This document shows, piece by piece, positions 22,301 to 33,120 of a DNA stretch of 64,000 nucleotides. Both the position numbers and the translations under genes were made by a program. Source of the stretch: Ascarosepion bandense (taxonomy: Eukaryota; Mollusca; Cephalopoda; Sepiida; Sepiidae); assembly GCA_037127315.1 (NCBI GenBank), contig JBBBDQ010001688.1, positions 2,822,501 through 2,886,500 of the forward strand, read 5' to 3'. Position 1 is the first letter of the stretch. Each line of letters begins with the position of its first letter. The notes under the pieces were generated by a model. The model made no database searches. It was not told the origin of the DNA and worked only from the letters and a program-made list of their open reading frames with translations.

Positions 22301-22812
22301 ATTTCAATGCAAATGTTGAACTCAAATTGATTATTGTTTGACGAAACCTACCTTTTTTTCAAGTTTACAACCAGAAAAATATCGAACTTCTTTTTGCTGT
22401 TTATCTCACCTGTAACCACACTTCATGTTATTCACTGCAGAATGACTTCACACGTAGTTTGCCGATTTTTCGGCCAATTTACTTCCTTTTTGCAATTACT
22501 ACGTGGAAATTGAGTTCTGAAAGCAAACAAATCGGAGTAATTGCTCAAAGGAAGTAAATAGACCGAAATAAGTATCCTACGCCTCAAGTCGTTCAGCGGT
22601 GAATCAGATATGAGAACGGTGGTAAAGGGTAAAGGGGTGAGATATAGTCAGATTTTAGGTAGGTTTCTTCAATAAACAATTATTGATCTGAGTTCAGCAT
22701 ATATATTTGTACGGAATTAAGGATGTTTTCAAAAGATTTGACGGGCGGGGTAAAGGCCTTCGGGGAACAAATAAAAAATTTACGGCTACATCTACCCCAA
22801 AGGACAGATCAC
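22200..22812. repeat. Large imperfect palindrome (~300-bp arms), head-to-head
   Basis: The left arm (about 22200-22510) is the reverse complement of the right arm (about 22530-22812), centred near 22520. Anchors: GGCCAATTTACTTCC against GGAAGTAAATAGACC; GAAACCTACC against GGTAGGTTTC; AACTCAAATTGATTATTG against AATTATTGATCTGAGTT; and the short reading frames at the outer ends. The centre has opposed ETS-type TTCC/GGAA cores. It looks like two divergent copies of one gene 5' end around a shared promoter, or a foldback element. Confidence 0.7.
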
Positions 22813-22820
22813 AAAGCAGA
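22707..22820 (+). other. Exon-like short frame on the right palindrome arm
   Basis: From 22707 the frame reads MYGIKDVFKRFDGRGKGLRGT then NKKFTATS, matching DVLERFEGVKGLRGTNKK on the other arm. The upstream leader has GGGGTGAGAT at about 22635-22644. The frame runs into the tail of a LINE at about 22835. Product unknown. Confidence 0.4.
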
Positions 22821-22834
22821 TGGGCAGCCCCCCA

Positions 22835-24000
22835 CTTTTTTTATAATTCTGTCACCCCCAAGCAAGGCACTTTACTGCCACTGTTGTGCAGGGTTTACAT
22901 AGGAGGAAAGTTATGAGAAAGAGTGACTGGTTATAGGAGTTGTCAGGAAGTGGGTAAGAGAAGGATGAGAATACTGATGAGAGTGGACGGAGAAAGGAGC
23001 ATGAGGGAGGGGATGCAAGTTGATAAGATAGGAGATGACTATTGACTTTACATTTGAATTCTTGAAGATTGTAGCTGTCGGGAAAGCAAGTAAATGGAAG
23101 GGAATTCCACAGGCGGGAAGTGCAAGAAAAGAAGCTGCTGGAATAGAATTTGTGTTTACAATTCATTGGTTTTACAGTAAAAGGGTGGGACCTAGTTGCT
23201 AATCTTGTGGCTCGAGTAAATTCATATATAGGGGGCACCAGTGAGCTAAGTTAATCTGAGCAGAAGCTGTGAAAGTATTTTTAGAAGAGACACAGGGAAG
23301 CCACATTGCGCCGATGAGAAAATGATTATCCAGTCTGCCAAGTTGGGAATGATCACAGATTCTCTTTTGGATTTTGTCAAGGACTGCGAGGTGGATAGCA
23401 GGAGGACCCGATCAGATATGGCAGCAATAATCAATGCATGGGTGGATGGTAGATTTGTATATGTGCAGGATTCTTTCAAATGGGTACAACTTCCTGGCCC
23501 TGCACAGAGAACCGACCTTCTTAGCAGCGGATTTAGCTATGTATTCTATATAGTCATTCCACTTGAGGTCTGTTGTGAGAGTTAACCAGAGGAGGTGCAG
23601 CGTCTTAATTTTTAGGGAGACTAGACTGATCCATGCTAATGCGGTAGGGTAGGAGTGATTTTCTGTGGTGGTTAATAGATAGCAGCTTGTTTTGGAAGCA
23701 TTAAAATTCACAAGCCATTTCTTACCCCAGTCCACCATGGATTGGAGGTCCTTTTCAAGCTCGTTAGCGAGGTTTGCTTTGTCAGCCTTGGCAGATTTTT
23801 GATGGAGGCGAGAATAAACTGTAGTGTCATCAGCATATATGCCTACTTGGGATCTTATTACATCAGGGAAATTGTTAATGTAGATAAGGAAAAGTATGGG
23901 ACCTAGAATAGAGCCTTGAGGATACCTGCGTTCATGTGATAGTATTGGGAGGCATGTCTGTTCAATATTACCTTCATTGTGCAATTTGAAAGGAACTTGT
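22835..24000 (-). mobile_element. 5'-truncated jockey-type LINE (RT core to 3' end)
   Basis: The minus strand reads YPQGSILGPILFLIYINN (motif B), GIYADDTTVYS (intact motif C), KKWLVNFNASKT, DLKWNDYIEYIAKSAA, LCRARKLYPFERILHIYKST (23412-23984), then SRLWNSLPFTCFPDSYNLQEF (22852-23238). The 3' end matches the 3' UTR of the 33-36 kb element and starts with a T-run at 22835. It is 5'-truncated near motif B, and frameshifts lie near 23410 and 23240. Same family as 2.0-3.6 and 33.1-36.2 kb. Confidence 0.85.
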
Positions 24001-24099
24001 ACTCAAAAAAACAGCAAAAGATAGCAGGAATTCCTTGGACACAATGAGGATAGAGGAGGGCTTGAAAAGTTTAACCCTCACAAGGGCATATTGTAGACA

Positions 24100-24270
24100 A
24101 GAGAGATATGAAAAGAGAGCAAGCAACTTACTTGATTAGCTTGTGTAAATGGATGTTGGAGTGAGCAGTGGAGAGCCTTAGCAAAGAGAGAAAAACTGGT
24201 AAGAGCTGAAGGAAGTTGTAGAGAGCCATGATCACTTATATCTTGAAGGAACACAGCATATAGAAGAATA
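24100..24270 (+). pseudogene. LINE C-terminal fragment (family of 41.7-43.25 kb)
   Basis: Plus-strand peptides LCKWMLE and KLWRAMITYILKEHSI are the C-terminal tail of a LINE family also present on the minus strand at 41.7 and 42.45 kb. Only about 55 codons survive. Confidence 0.55.
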
Positions 24271-25330
24271 CCTGATAGGACTTTCATAGAATTCATTGTC
24301 ATATTGATTCTAAGCTGTGATTGCTAGTATTCACCATTCTTTTTCTATTATTCTACAGATTGTTTATTTATATGTACAGTTTTTATGATTTGAGGAATGT
24401 CTTTTTAGACTTTGGTAAAACTGATGAATCTTCCCTTGTTCTAAAAATATCATCTCTCTGTAAATCAATAAGGATATTGGCACATTTCTCAAGGTGTATT
24501 ATGAGGTTTTTAAAAAAAATTCATGACCTTTTATATATGAATTAATTTCGTTTTTGCTTAGCCATTTTAAGGAGTTTCAATTCTTTAAAGAGACATTGCC
24601 GAGTCTGTAATTTCATTTTTATTAAATTTTGTAAGTTTCTTCCCAGCAAATTAGAAGTGTTGCATGAGCTATGAAAGAAAGTGAATATTTTCCCATTTGC
24701 ATTTCACTACTTTAAGGGCATTTCTATATCCATGATATAATAACACCTGATTTCATGGATGAAATAAAATAGCTAAAAAGAAAGGAATTACAAACATGCT
24801 TTGTTCTAAGAGAGATTTTAATGCTTTGGAGTCATATACAAAATTACATATACATATTTACATTTGGCTCCACAGAGAAAGTATAACACATATACAACAA
24901 GAAGTCATATGAAAAGTAACTAAAATGTTAGGGTCTTATTAAAAATAACTCCTGAAGAGAACTGGGTCAGCCAGAGTTTCTTGTTACTGGAGAAGCCATA
25001 TATAGGATACCAATTTCAAGTGAGTCTGGTTCATCTGTTATATCACTAGTAAAGATATAGGGAGCCAGAAAAAGAGGGACCTGGGGAAAAAAAAAAAAAA
25101 AAAGAAAAGAAATTTCTTGGCTGACTTCTGGAAATTGACAGAAGGACTGGCTACTGTTATCACTTTATGAAGTGACATCACTAAATGGTTGTCACATGAC
25201 CTACATGTCATTATCTCAACCAAAGGAAGAGAATCAGCTTTTGTATCTCTACAGAACCTTTACAAGCCGCTATTATAGGTAGTCTGTATCATACACGAGT
25301 ATTTCTGTATCTACTTTTATTGTCATTTTA
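24271..25330. other. AT-rich spacer, nothing recognised
   Basis: Short open frames here (for example 24321-24545 and 25038-25223 minus) are low-complexity and look random. An A-run lies at 25086-25101. Confidence 0.5.
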
Positions 25331-25332
25331 GG

Positions 25333-25520
25333 CTTACAACCATATCATAGAATGAAAATCATCCTGCAACAGTCATAGAAAGCCAATTCTTTGGCATTTT
25401 TGGTATTCATACTGGTAGGTTTATAAAAGCTAATAGGCCAGACATTATAATTAGAGAACAACCGGAAAATACCTTCTCGTAGATATAACAGTAGTATTGG
25501 ATAAATGTGTACGTGTTAAA
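25333..25520 (-). repeat. Second copy of the 11.8-11.99 kb repeat
   Basis: Shares CATCCTG(C/A)AACAGT, ATAGAAAGCCAA and TAATAGGCCAGACATT in order with 11.8-11.99 kb. Confidence 0.55.
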
Positions 25521-25796
25521 AAAGTGATAAAATAAGTAAATATTAGCATCTTAAAGTGAAACTGAAAAAATATGGCTCATTAAAACGAGTGTTGTACCTG
25601 TAATAATTGGAACCCTTGTGTACAACTGCAAAAAGCTGCTGACAAAAAAACCTGGTTCTTTTTAAGAGATTTTAAAATGAAACAGTGTAGAACAGAATCA
25701 TTTCGAGAATGGTGGCAGCTGACCAATTGCATTTGAGTAAGCCTATCCACTAGGGTGTCAAACCAATCCCTGTTGCAGACTTAATAATTACCCAAC

Positions 25797-26310
25797 GAAA
25801 CATAGCTGGGCTATTGGAGGTCAAATGTCACGCAGCCTTGTTGAAAGAAATGAAACAGACTAACATTGCATGTGGGCAAAAAGAATTGAAAAGAGAAATG
25901 TTTTTTTTAATTTATAAATTCTCAGGTGGAACTCGGCAAAACACAACTGAGATGACTAGAGGTCAAATGTCACAACCACCTTGTTGAAATAAGTGTAACA
26001 GACTAGCATTACATAGACGAAAGCAATTGAAAAGGAAAATTTTAGTTTTTAATTCATAAATTCTCGGGTGGAACTCTGTGAAACACAGCTGACATGATTA
26101 GGAGGTCAAATGTCACAGCCGCCTTGTTGAAAGGCATAGGCAAAAATGATTAAAGAAAAAGATTTTTATTCAAATTTCCCCAGATGGAAATTCGGCAAAT
26201 CACAGTTGACACGATTAGAGAGCAAAGGTTAAATTGATCTTGTTGAGAAGGGAAAAACTAATTGTTAATGGTTGGGAAAATTATCATTCTAAATTTCCCT
26301 GAGAGAGATT
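25797..26310 (+). repeat. Tandem repeat, four units of about 115-142 bp
   Basis: Units start at about 25797, 25938, 26080 and 26195. Each has AACACAGCTGACATGATTAG-like, AGGTCAAATGTCAC, CCTTGTTGAA and a TTTAATTCATAAATTCTC-like block. Downstream (26441-26483) is a perfect ~22-base direct duplication containing GGACACCCATAAATAC. It may be the enhancer region of an LTR or promoter. Confidence 0.65.
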
Positions 26311-26950
26311 GACGTCATGTAATAGCTCCTCCCAAGAAGAGGGAGAATCTTCCATGATTGGAAGTGTGAACAGAAATAGGACTGGTTGAATTTTAGGATA
26401 TTTGCATAAAACACCTTATGTGTTTTCACCATACCAGTAAAAAAAGGACACCCATAAATACAAAAAAAGGACACCCATAAATACGAGAGTCCACAGAAGC
26501 CAAAGACAGTTCCCGTCAGTTCCTGCTCGGAGATCAAGTGAGTTTGAGTTCCTGTTCTAGCGTTGCCTGGAGTTTGAAGTTGCCAACCGAAGTTTGAAGC
26601 AATAATAACCAAAGTTATCTGCTGAAGAAAAACTTCGAGAAACACCAATATTCTTGTGCCAACCCGATAATAATAAAAGAAAAAGGCAACAAACAGTTTT
26701 GCAAAGTACAAACAATAGTACTTGAATTTACCAGTTACCTATTTACCAAATCTGGCCCATCTGAAAGAAACTAGCTGAAATTTTCGTTCCATTGCCAATT
26801 ATTAGAAATGAGTTGGGAAGAAGAATTGCAATTTTTTTTTTTTTTGCATATAAATCCATCTAATGATTTATTCAGGTGTCGTCCATTTTATTTCCAAAAT
26901 TGGTGCCATTTTATTTCTGCAATTGTGCACGTATCCAACTTGGTTTAGCT

Positions 26951-27412
26951 TGTTGGAGATAGCCCAGTGATAATTCAGCTTACCTCTCTTAAGATCAAAT
27001 CACAATGTGGGTAAGAGAGATTACAGTTGAAGAGGTCAACCCAAGGACTAGCTGCCATGCCAACACTCTCAACAACCAAAAAGTGTGGGTTGATGGCTTG
27101 TTTTCAGGCCAGGATCGATCCTGACAAAAGGAGACAACAGGCCATGGCCTGCCACAACAATCTCCTCAATGACTTAAATCTAAGCCATCCCACTGGATCC
27201 AAGTCCAGGTGACTTGCATTTGTTACCCTTTCACGCTCTCTTATACAGCATTCTGAACCTCTCCTTCAAAAAACAGGCACAAAGACAAATACACAATAAA
27301 ACGAACATTTAACTGAGCAGACACATCAACGACCTCTCGACTACATCTACACCCCGCCTCCTACATCATCATTACTGTTTTCATACATTCAACTTTTCTT
27401 TGTAACAGTCCA
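26951..27412 (+). repeat. Candidate LTR (TG...CA, about 462 bp)
   Basis: Bounded by TGTTGGAGAT and ACAGTCCA, five bases before a primer-binding site. Its partner LTR is not in the window, so the left boundary is a guess from the TG/CA rule. Confidence 0.5.
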
Positions 27413-27417
27413 TAAAT

Positions 27418-27435
27418 TGGTGACCCCGACATGAT
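27418..27435 (+). other. Retrotransposon primer-binding site, tRNA-Trp type
   Basis: TGGTGACCCCGACATGAT differs by one base from the complement of the tRNA-Trp 3' end (TGGTGACCCCGACGTGAT), the primer known for the CsRn1 group of Gypsy elements. It immediately follows the candidate LTR. The internal domain is lost after about 60 bases. Confidence 0.75.
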
Positions 27436-27499
27436 CATGCGGACGAACCACTATAAAAATCTAAGCCCATTTATAGTAATACCAAAAACCATTTCTTTG

Positions 27500-28400
27500 T
27501 GTTTCTTATAGATAGCAGCATGATTGGTAAATTATCACCCAAGTTGTATGCTCTGACTTTAGTTGCAACAGCTGTTTTTAGTTGTCAGTGAAAACACTAT
27601 GATACCATTTGCATATGGTGATATGCAATAGTTTTGATGTGTCTAACACCCAACAAGTTCGCAAATTCTTGGAACAACATAGATTGAAACTGTGCCTCTC
27701 TATCAGTTGGAAAGGCTAAAAGATACATCTTACATGATCCATTGCTTCAGGATGAAATGTCCTTGATTGGAAGTGTGACAGGCCACTTATTAAAACAATC
27801 CACTATAGCTGAATCTGCTAGAATTGGGAAGGCGCATAATTTCAATGGGCATGTTAGTGAATCTTCCAGATTTGTTGAAATGCCCTGGCAATTTATTTGT
27901 GTTTGATATTTATAGCAGCTTTGAATCCATTGCTGAATATCTTTCCACATATTCGGCCACACAAAATGATCACTGATGAGTTTGGCTGTAGCTCATCTTC
28001 TTGGGTTTGACAACCATGAAAGTGATGCAAGATTTGACTGCGTAAAGATGGCGTTATATAAGGTTGGAGATGACATTTCATGATGTCATAAAAAAATAGT
28101 TTTATCTCTGAAAGGAACCTGTAATTCATGTAACTGAAGTGATATGTCATTCTGAACATTTAATAGAGTAGAATCTTTTTGTTCTTTGGCAATTTCCCAG
28201 GTAACTTAACACATTTGAATAAACTGTTACAATTATTGATCTGGAAAGAGTATTGACTACAATGTTGTTATTGCCTGTGATATAACGAATATCTGAGGTG
28301 AATTGTAAAATATAATCAATGATCATAATCTCGTGTGGTAAATATTTGTCTGAGTTACTGTGCAAGTGGCTTATGGCTAGTGTGGATGGCAAATGACAAC
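27500..28400 (-). pseudogene. Ty3/Gypsy RNase H end and integrase, opposite strand
   Basis: Minus strand, high to low coordinate: LQFTSDIRYITGNNNIVVNTLSRS (end of RNase H, about 28230-28305), SQILHHFHGCQTQEDE (integrase zinc-binding histidines, about 28000), WPNMWKDIQQWIQSCYKYQ (zinc-binding cysteines, 27905-27962), NKWPVTLPIKDISS (core, about 27747-27790), then FNLCCSKNLRTCWVLDTSKL and HSVFSLTTKNSCC as frameshifted remains of the core C-terminus. The order is that of Gypsy Pol. It opposes the LTR/PBS just to its left, so either it is a separate element or an inversion split one element. Confidence 0.75.
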
Positions 28401-30240
28401 ATTTTAAGATATGCCAAGAGTGTTTTAGTGACAGATAGCCAGAAGTGCCCTTGAAAAGATTCTATATTTCTTTAGCGTTATATTCTGCTTGATATGAAAA
28501 AAGAAAAGGGGTTTAGCTTCACCCATTCTAATCTTATTGTATCACATCCCCAACAAATTCTCACTAAAATGACAATTTTGTAAAATTTTCTAGAGAATTT
28601 TAGCATCATCAAAGACATCTAGGGTAGGACCTTGTAATATGATTTTTGTATTTCTACCCTTGCTTTTTAATAAATTGATAAGAGGGGGCAATGTAACACT
28701 ATTTGGTGCTGAAGGGTTAAAAATTGATAGAAAGACATACCGATAGAAATTAATTTTTTTTTTTAAATTGCTAAACAAAGAAATTTCCCACAAAAGGCAA
28801 ATTACAGAAAAGCCATGTGGGTGAGCTTGGACAATTGATTAATGGTCGTGTCTTCAAAGTACAAGTTATCAAAACACGGGACAGAATAGAGAAACTTGCA
28901 TAAGCAAAATAAAAAATGATAGAATTTACTTAATGACCAGCCGAGCAGACAATGAACGAGATTGCACTGTAGACAGGGTCAGAGTATAAGGATTTCTTTC
29001 TGATTTAAAAAATTAATGACTATGACAAAATTTGAGGTAGTCACCTGGTAAATATCTGAGGGGAAACTGAATTTTCCTTGTATCAGAGAAATATGATACA
29101 ATAAAATTTAATCAATGATTGTGAGTAAATGCAAACCTGAGGCAGTCGAACCAGATCAAATGAAGGTGGGCCAAGGTGGTGAGCACAAATGAAATACCAA
29201 AAAAGGTGGAGAAATTATTCACACCCCTTGAAGAGTATTGGTGTGAAATACCCAATGAAAGAAGGAAGAAGTTATTTGGGCAGATCAATACCTGTGACCG
29301 CTACACATGGAAAGAGGAAACCCCCAAATTGAAAAAGGTAATTAAATTTTGGAAGCCAGACAAAGAAACTCTTTTTAAGATTAGGGAAATCACTAATTTC
29401 CCCAAACCAATCATTCCTCACGCTGGTTTTGAGTGGAAGTCCATATAAATGAGGGCCCAAAGTGGCCAGAGCAGTTTGGTCGAAGCCACAGTTAGAATAG
29501 CAGTTGAGACGAGAGTCCTTACTGCCTGATATCATATGATTGCCTGCCTCAGAAGAACTGACTCAAACCCTGTGCCAGACTTAACAAAATCAGCCAAAGT
29601 GTTACATTTCAACTTAAGACATAAGGGTTAGGATGATAATTGATTGCATAAAAGTAGATAGAATCTAACTGATGAAATTACCAAGTATTGTACCAAAAAA
29701 ATGAAGATATAAAGCTTTGAATTCTTTGAAGATATTTTTTTCCTTCTTGTGACCTGTTCAATTAGAGGTGTGGTATTATGTCCTTGTAAATTTTGAAGTT
29801 AAGGTCAATCTGGAGCCTATTGATTTCCTATACAAAGACTTGCCTGCAGATAAGGGTAAAATGTAATCAGATTTCAGGGCAGAAAGGAGTGATGAGTCAC
29901 ACAAAGGGGATGGAGCCTGCTAGCTACAAAAGAATTTTTCCAAATCTTCAGATAAATATTTCAATCATAATGTACTGGCACAAAAATTTAATCAAGACAA
30001 AATAAAGACCCACAAGGGAAATTAATTTTTGGCTGCATCCCGAGGAAAATTTACAAAGGAACAGAAACCTGTTATCAAAACCTTTCTATAAAAGCAAAAA
30101 ATTTTAATAAAACAAAAAATCCCTGTAACATTGGTATTTTGAAATTATCTAAGATTCATTTGTGCTGTGATATTTTTTGTCTTATTACTAAGTGAGTACA
30201 CCTTTTGTATTTTATGCTTTAGTCAAAATTTGTTTTATAT
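28401..30240. other. Spacer with one unassigned 90-codon frame
   Basis: 29176-29448 (+) is an open frame with protein-like composition (NERRKKLFGQI, KFWKPDKETLFKIREI), but the opposite strand is also open for 87 codons (29272-29535). No family recognised and no splice context visible. The rest is AT-rich non-coding sequence. Confidence 0.35.
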
Positions 30241-30242
30241 AT

Positions 30243-31051
30243 AGGGTGTCCATAAATTGTGTGTGCACTCTAAAATTTTTTAGTTTTATTTGTATTTGTA
30301 GTGCATTGGATATCGGCTCGGAATGAGAAATCGGGGAGCTGAGTTCGAATTCCAGCTGAATTCGTTGCATTCACTTACGCGCAAATACCCTTGGGAAAGG
30401 TATTAATCTGTCTCTTCCTTCCAGTTATGGGTTAAATAACAGGACAGATTGGGTTCTATAGTCTTGGTCAGCAACCAGTCTACCGCAGGAAGCAATGGCA
30501 ACCTACTGCGGGATAATATTCTGCCCAGTCAGTCATGTCTCTTTCGAGACATGATCGCCCAAGCCTGTATCATGTATGGCACTTAACTGACTAAATAGAA
30601 ATAATCTGTAAAAAATGTTATAAATCAACAAGATGGAGCTTCTTGTCACGTTACTCTGCGTGTTAGTTTCTAAATCAGGAATTTCCTAACAGATAAATCG
30701 AAAGGGGTGGACCATTTTATTGGCATCCACGTTCGCCAGATTTGACTCCATTAGATTTTTTTCATGTGAAAACAATTGTGTATACAACCAAACTTAGTTC
30801 ATTAGAAGATTTGAAAGCTAAAATAACTGATTTTGTAAATCAGTTGTCAAATGTTTTCTGTGAACTGCAAAATCGTATTACCCTTTGTATTGCTAATGAT
30901 GGAGGACATGTGGAAACCTAAATAAAATTTCAATAAAACCTTTAAAAATATAGATTTACTCCTTTCTAATCCTTTTTACAAATCATTTCTATCACAAATA
31001 CAAATAAAGTTATAAATTTTTTAAAGTGCACACAAACTTTATGGACACTAT
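30243..31051 (+). mobile_element. Internally deleted Tc1/mariner element with SINE inside
   Basis: Terminal inverted repeats of ~55-60 bp: the left starts AGGGTGTCCATAAATTGTGT; the right, reverse-complemented, starts CATAGTGTCCATAAAGTTTG. The interior encodes only the transposase C-terminus: WHPRSPDLTPLDFFHVKTIV then YTTKLSSLEDLKAKI. WPPRSPDLTPLDFF-like peptides are diagnostic of Tc1/mariner-type transposases. A SINE sits at 30.30-30.59 kb. An equally deleted copy in inverse orientation lies at 44.2-44.7 kb. Confidence 0.85.
30297..30592 (+). mobile_element. tRNA-derived SINE, full length, inside the mariner remnant
   Basis: Head TAGTGCATTGGATATCGG and GAGTTCGAATTCC (B box), body TTGGGAAAGGTATTAATC, hairpin-like CATGTCTC...GAGACATG, end TGGCACTTAACTGACT. 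Comparison with 44.2 kb shows the empty site. Confidence 0.85.
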
Positions 31052-31514
31052 GTATTGTAATAAATAATATTTTCTTTTAAATTTCAAGTATTAGTTGAGA
31101 TTTATTTGCTTGTATGTTTTTTAAGATTTGGGATAAGAGTGTCATGCCACAATGCAGAGGTTGTGGTCATGCTCTCTTTTCTTACTCTATCCCAACAAAT
31201 TCTTTTATTTTGCACAAAAATAAGCTTTTGTAAAAGAAATTTCTTATAAAATTCAGTTAAAAAAAAAGTAACTTTCTATGAAAAATATTTTTCTGGAGTG
31301 GATTTTCTTGTTTGTTATGACAATAACTTTATTTTTACTAGAAATCTGTTCACTTTTGAGAAAATGATCAATTGATCATTTTTTTTTTTTAATGCTTTAT
31401 CAACTGTTATTTAAAGATTATCTTTTTGATTGTAAGAATAATTATTTTTTTGCAAGTGAATATTGCTTAAACAATTTTATTAAAGAATAACAATGATTTT
31501 TGCCAATACAAGTC

Positions 31515-31665
31515 CTATTTAATCCATAACAGGGGAGGATAGATGTATTCATACTTTCCCCAAGGGTATTTCAGTATAAGTAAATGTAACGAACCCAACT
31601 GGAATTTGTACTTGGCTTTTCAATTTCTCATTCTGAACTGTTATCCATTAAACCATGCTCTCATC
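31515..31665 (-). mobile_element. Old, diverged SINE fragment
   Basis: Contains TAATCCATAAC, CCAAGGGTATTTC, AACTGGAATTTG and ATTTCTCATTCTGA in antisense SINE order, with strong decay. Confidence 0.6.
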
Positions 31666-31919
31666 CATTTGATAAAATAAAATTTAAAAACTTCCATTAC
31701 TAAGTGGCTTTAAAGTAGGGGTTCAATTTTTAATATCCCTATAATACCAAAAATTAACACTGTGTCCAGTATTATAATCAACAGTTCAATTTGTAATGTA
31801 AATATACTGGTAAAATAGACCCTCATTTTGTGTCTGCCTTTATGTAATAAATATGCACGTTATTCTGAAGAATGAAAGCCTAAAAACTGAAAAACGGGTT
31901 ATTAAATTTTATTGTGATA

Positions 31920-32450
31920 AGCTTAAGGAGTTAGTATGGGGTTTACAGATGCAACACCACCAACTGGATTCTTGGTCGTTTTAGGCTTCCATATATGAAA
32001 AAAAAAAAAAAAAATCCACTCATTTTTGATAGTTAATTTTTAAAAATAAAAAAAGATTTCTTGAAGCTTTCATTTTAGCTTTAATTGAAAGCTAATTAAA
32101 TTTATTATTTCCAGTAAACAAAATATTCTGGTGTATTTCAAACCAAATTATATTGATTGGAATCTCAATTTTTTGAGAGTTTTCAAAACTTATTTTTTCA
32201 TCCATTTTTGACAGATTGACAGGTTAATAAACAAAAGTTCTTGGTTTTAAAAATCTTGCAAAAAGAAAATATACTTCTGTGACATGCTATTTTTAGAAAA
32301 TTAGCAAATTTAAAATTAAATTAACCTGATTTGAAATAAGTGTTACTTGTTAATAGCCTTAAATTTAGAATAAAAGTTACAAACCTTGAAACACGTGACT
32401 TTAATGATATGTCTCTTATGACATCTCATACTTTAAAAAAAATGGACAAT
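31920..32450 (+). repeat. Dispersed AT-rich repeat, family R2 copy 1
   Basis: GAAAGCTAATTAAATTTATT, CCAGTAAACAAAATATTCTG, TGGTGTATTTCAAACC, TTGACAGATTGACAGGT and AAACACGTGACTTTAATGAT recur in the same order at 52.33-52.83 kb and in part at 56.2-56.4 kb. It is followed, after the LINE at 33-36 kb, by an R1 copy, suggesting that R2 and R1 are parts of one larger element. Confidence 0.65.
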
Positions 32451-32689
32451 TCTACATAAAAGAAAATTTTAAATTATTTTAAAAATTTTAGCCAGTGTGA
32501 TCTTATTTTTTATTATTTTTTGACTTATTTATTTTCATTTGTATTTTTTATTTTATTTTTTTCGGTTCTTATCTTTTCTGCCTAATTTTTGTGTAAATTG
32601 TTCTTAATTATCAAATTTAGGTTTGACTTATACTAAGTTAAAACTTAATTAACTTCAGTCACACATTTATTCTTTTTTTTTAATTGGAG

Positions 32690-33120
32690 TAGATAGTACC
32701 TTCTATCGCCCGGTCTCACACTCCACCCCCTTCTTTTGGACAGGAGTAGAGATGATCGCCTTGTTTCTTGTTTAGGAAGGGGTTCCCGGTTTCTCTCTCT
32801 CTTTTTCGGTCTTTATGTCGGTTCGGCTGGAAGCTTTTTGCAGTTGGTGAGTATGGTGGCAATGTCTCTTCATTCTGAGGGTACCGGGTTGGCAGTTTCC
32901 TGGTTGCTGCTTCCGACTGGTAGTTAGGAGCCCGAACTCTTGCGTAGCGTCTCGAGAGGCTGCTCTGATCAACAGTTGAATAATATCGGGGTTCCTGTAG
33001 TGCCATTTCGCGCATGGACGGGCGTCCCTGCATGAATTTCCAATGGGCAACCCCGAGGCCACATTATGCTGCAGGCGGCGCCATTCTCCATCCTTCACCT
33101 GCTGCAATTAACGACCATCT
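32690..33120 (-). repeat. Second copy of the 9.5-9.97 kb repeat, abutting the LINE
   Basis: On the minus strand it contains CTGCAGCATAATGTGGCCTC, CTCGAGACGCTACGCAAGAG and CTAAACAAGAAACAAGG, ending next to a T-run at 32672-32680. Open frames of 105 and 111 codons (32716-33033, 32772-33107) exist on the minus strand without a recognised domain. It may be the leader of the jockey-type LINE or a separate retroposon. Confidence 0.6.

Noticed and set aside
26289..26711. 140-codon minus-strand ORF
   Set aside because: Aromatic-rich, low-complexity translation overlapping the tandem repeat and duplicated TATA-like boxes; likely chance.
29176..29448. Possible host exon of 90 codons
   Set aside because: The opposite strand is open over the same bases, there are no clear splice sites and no family is recognised; left as an unassigned frame.
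30297..30365. Functional tRNA gene at SINE heads
   Set aside because: Box A/B-like sequences are present, but I could not draw an acceptor stem or convincing anticodon arm, and the unit is dispersed with SINE bodies.
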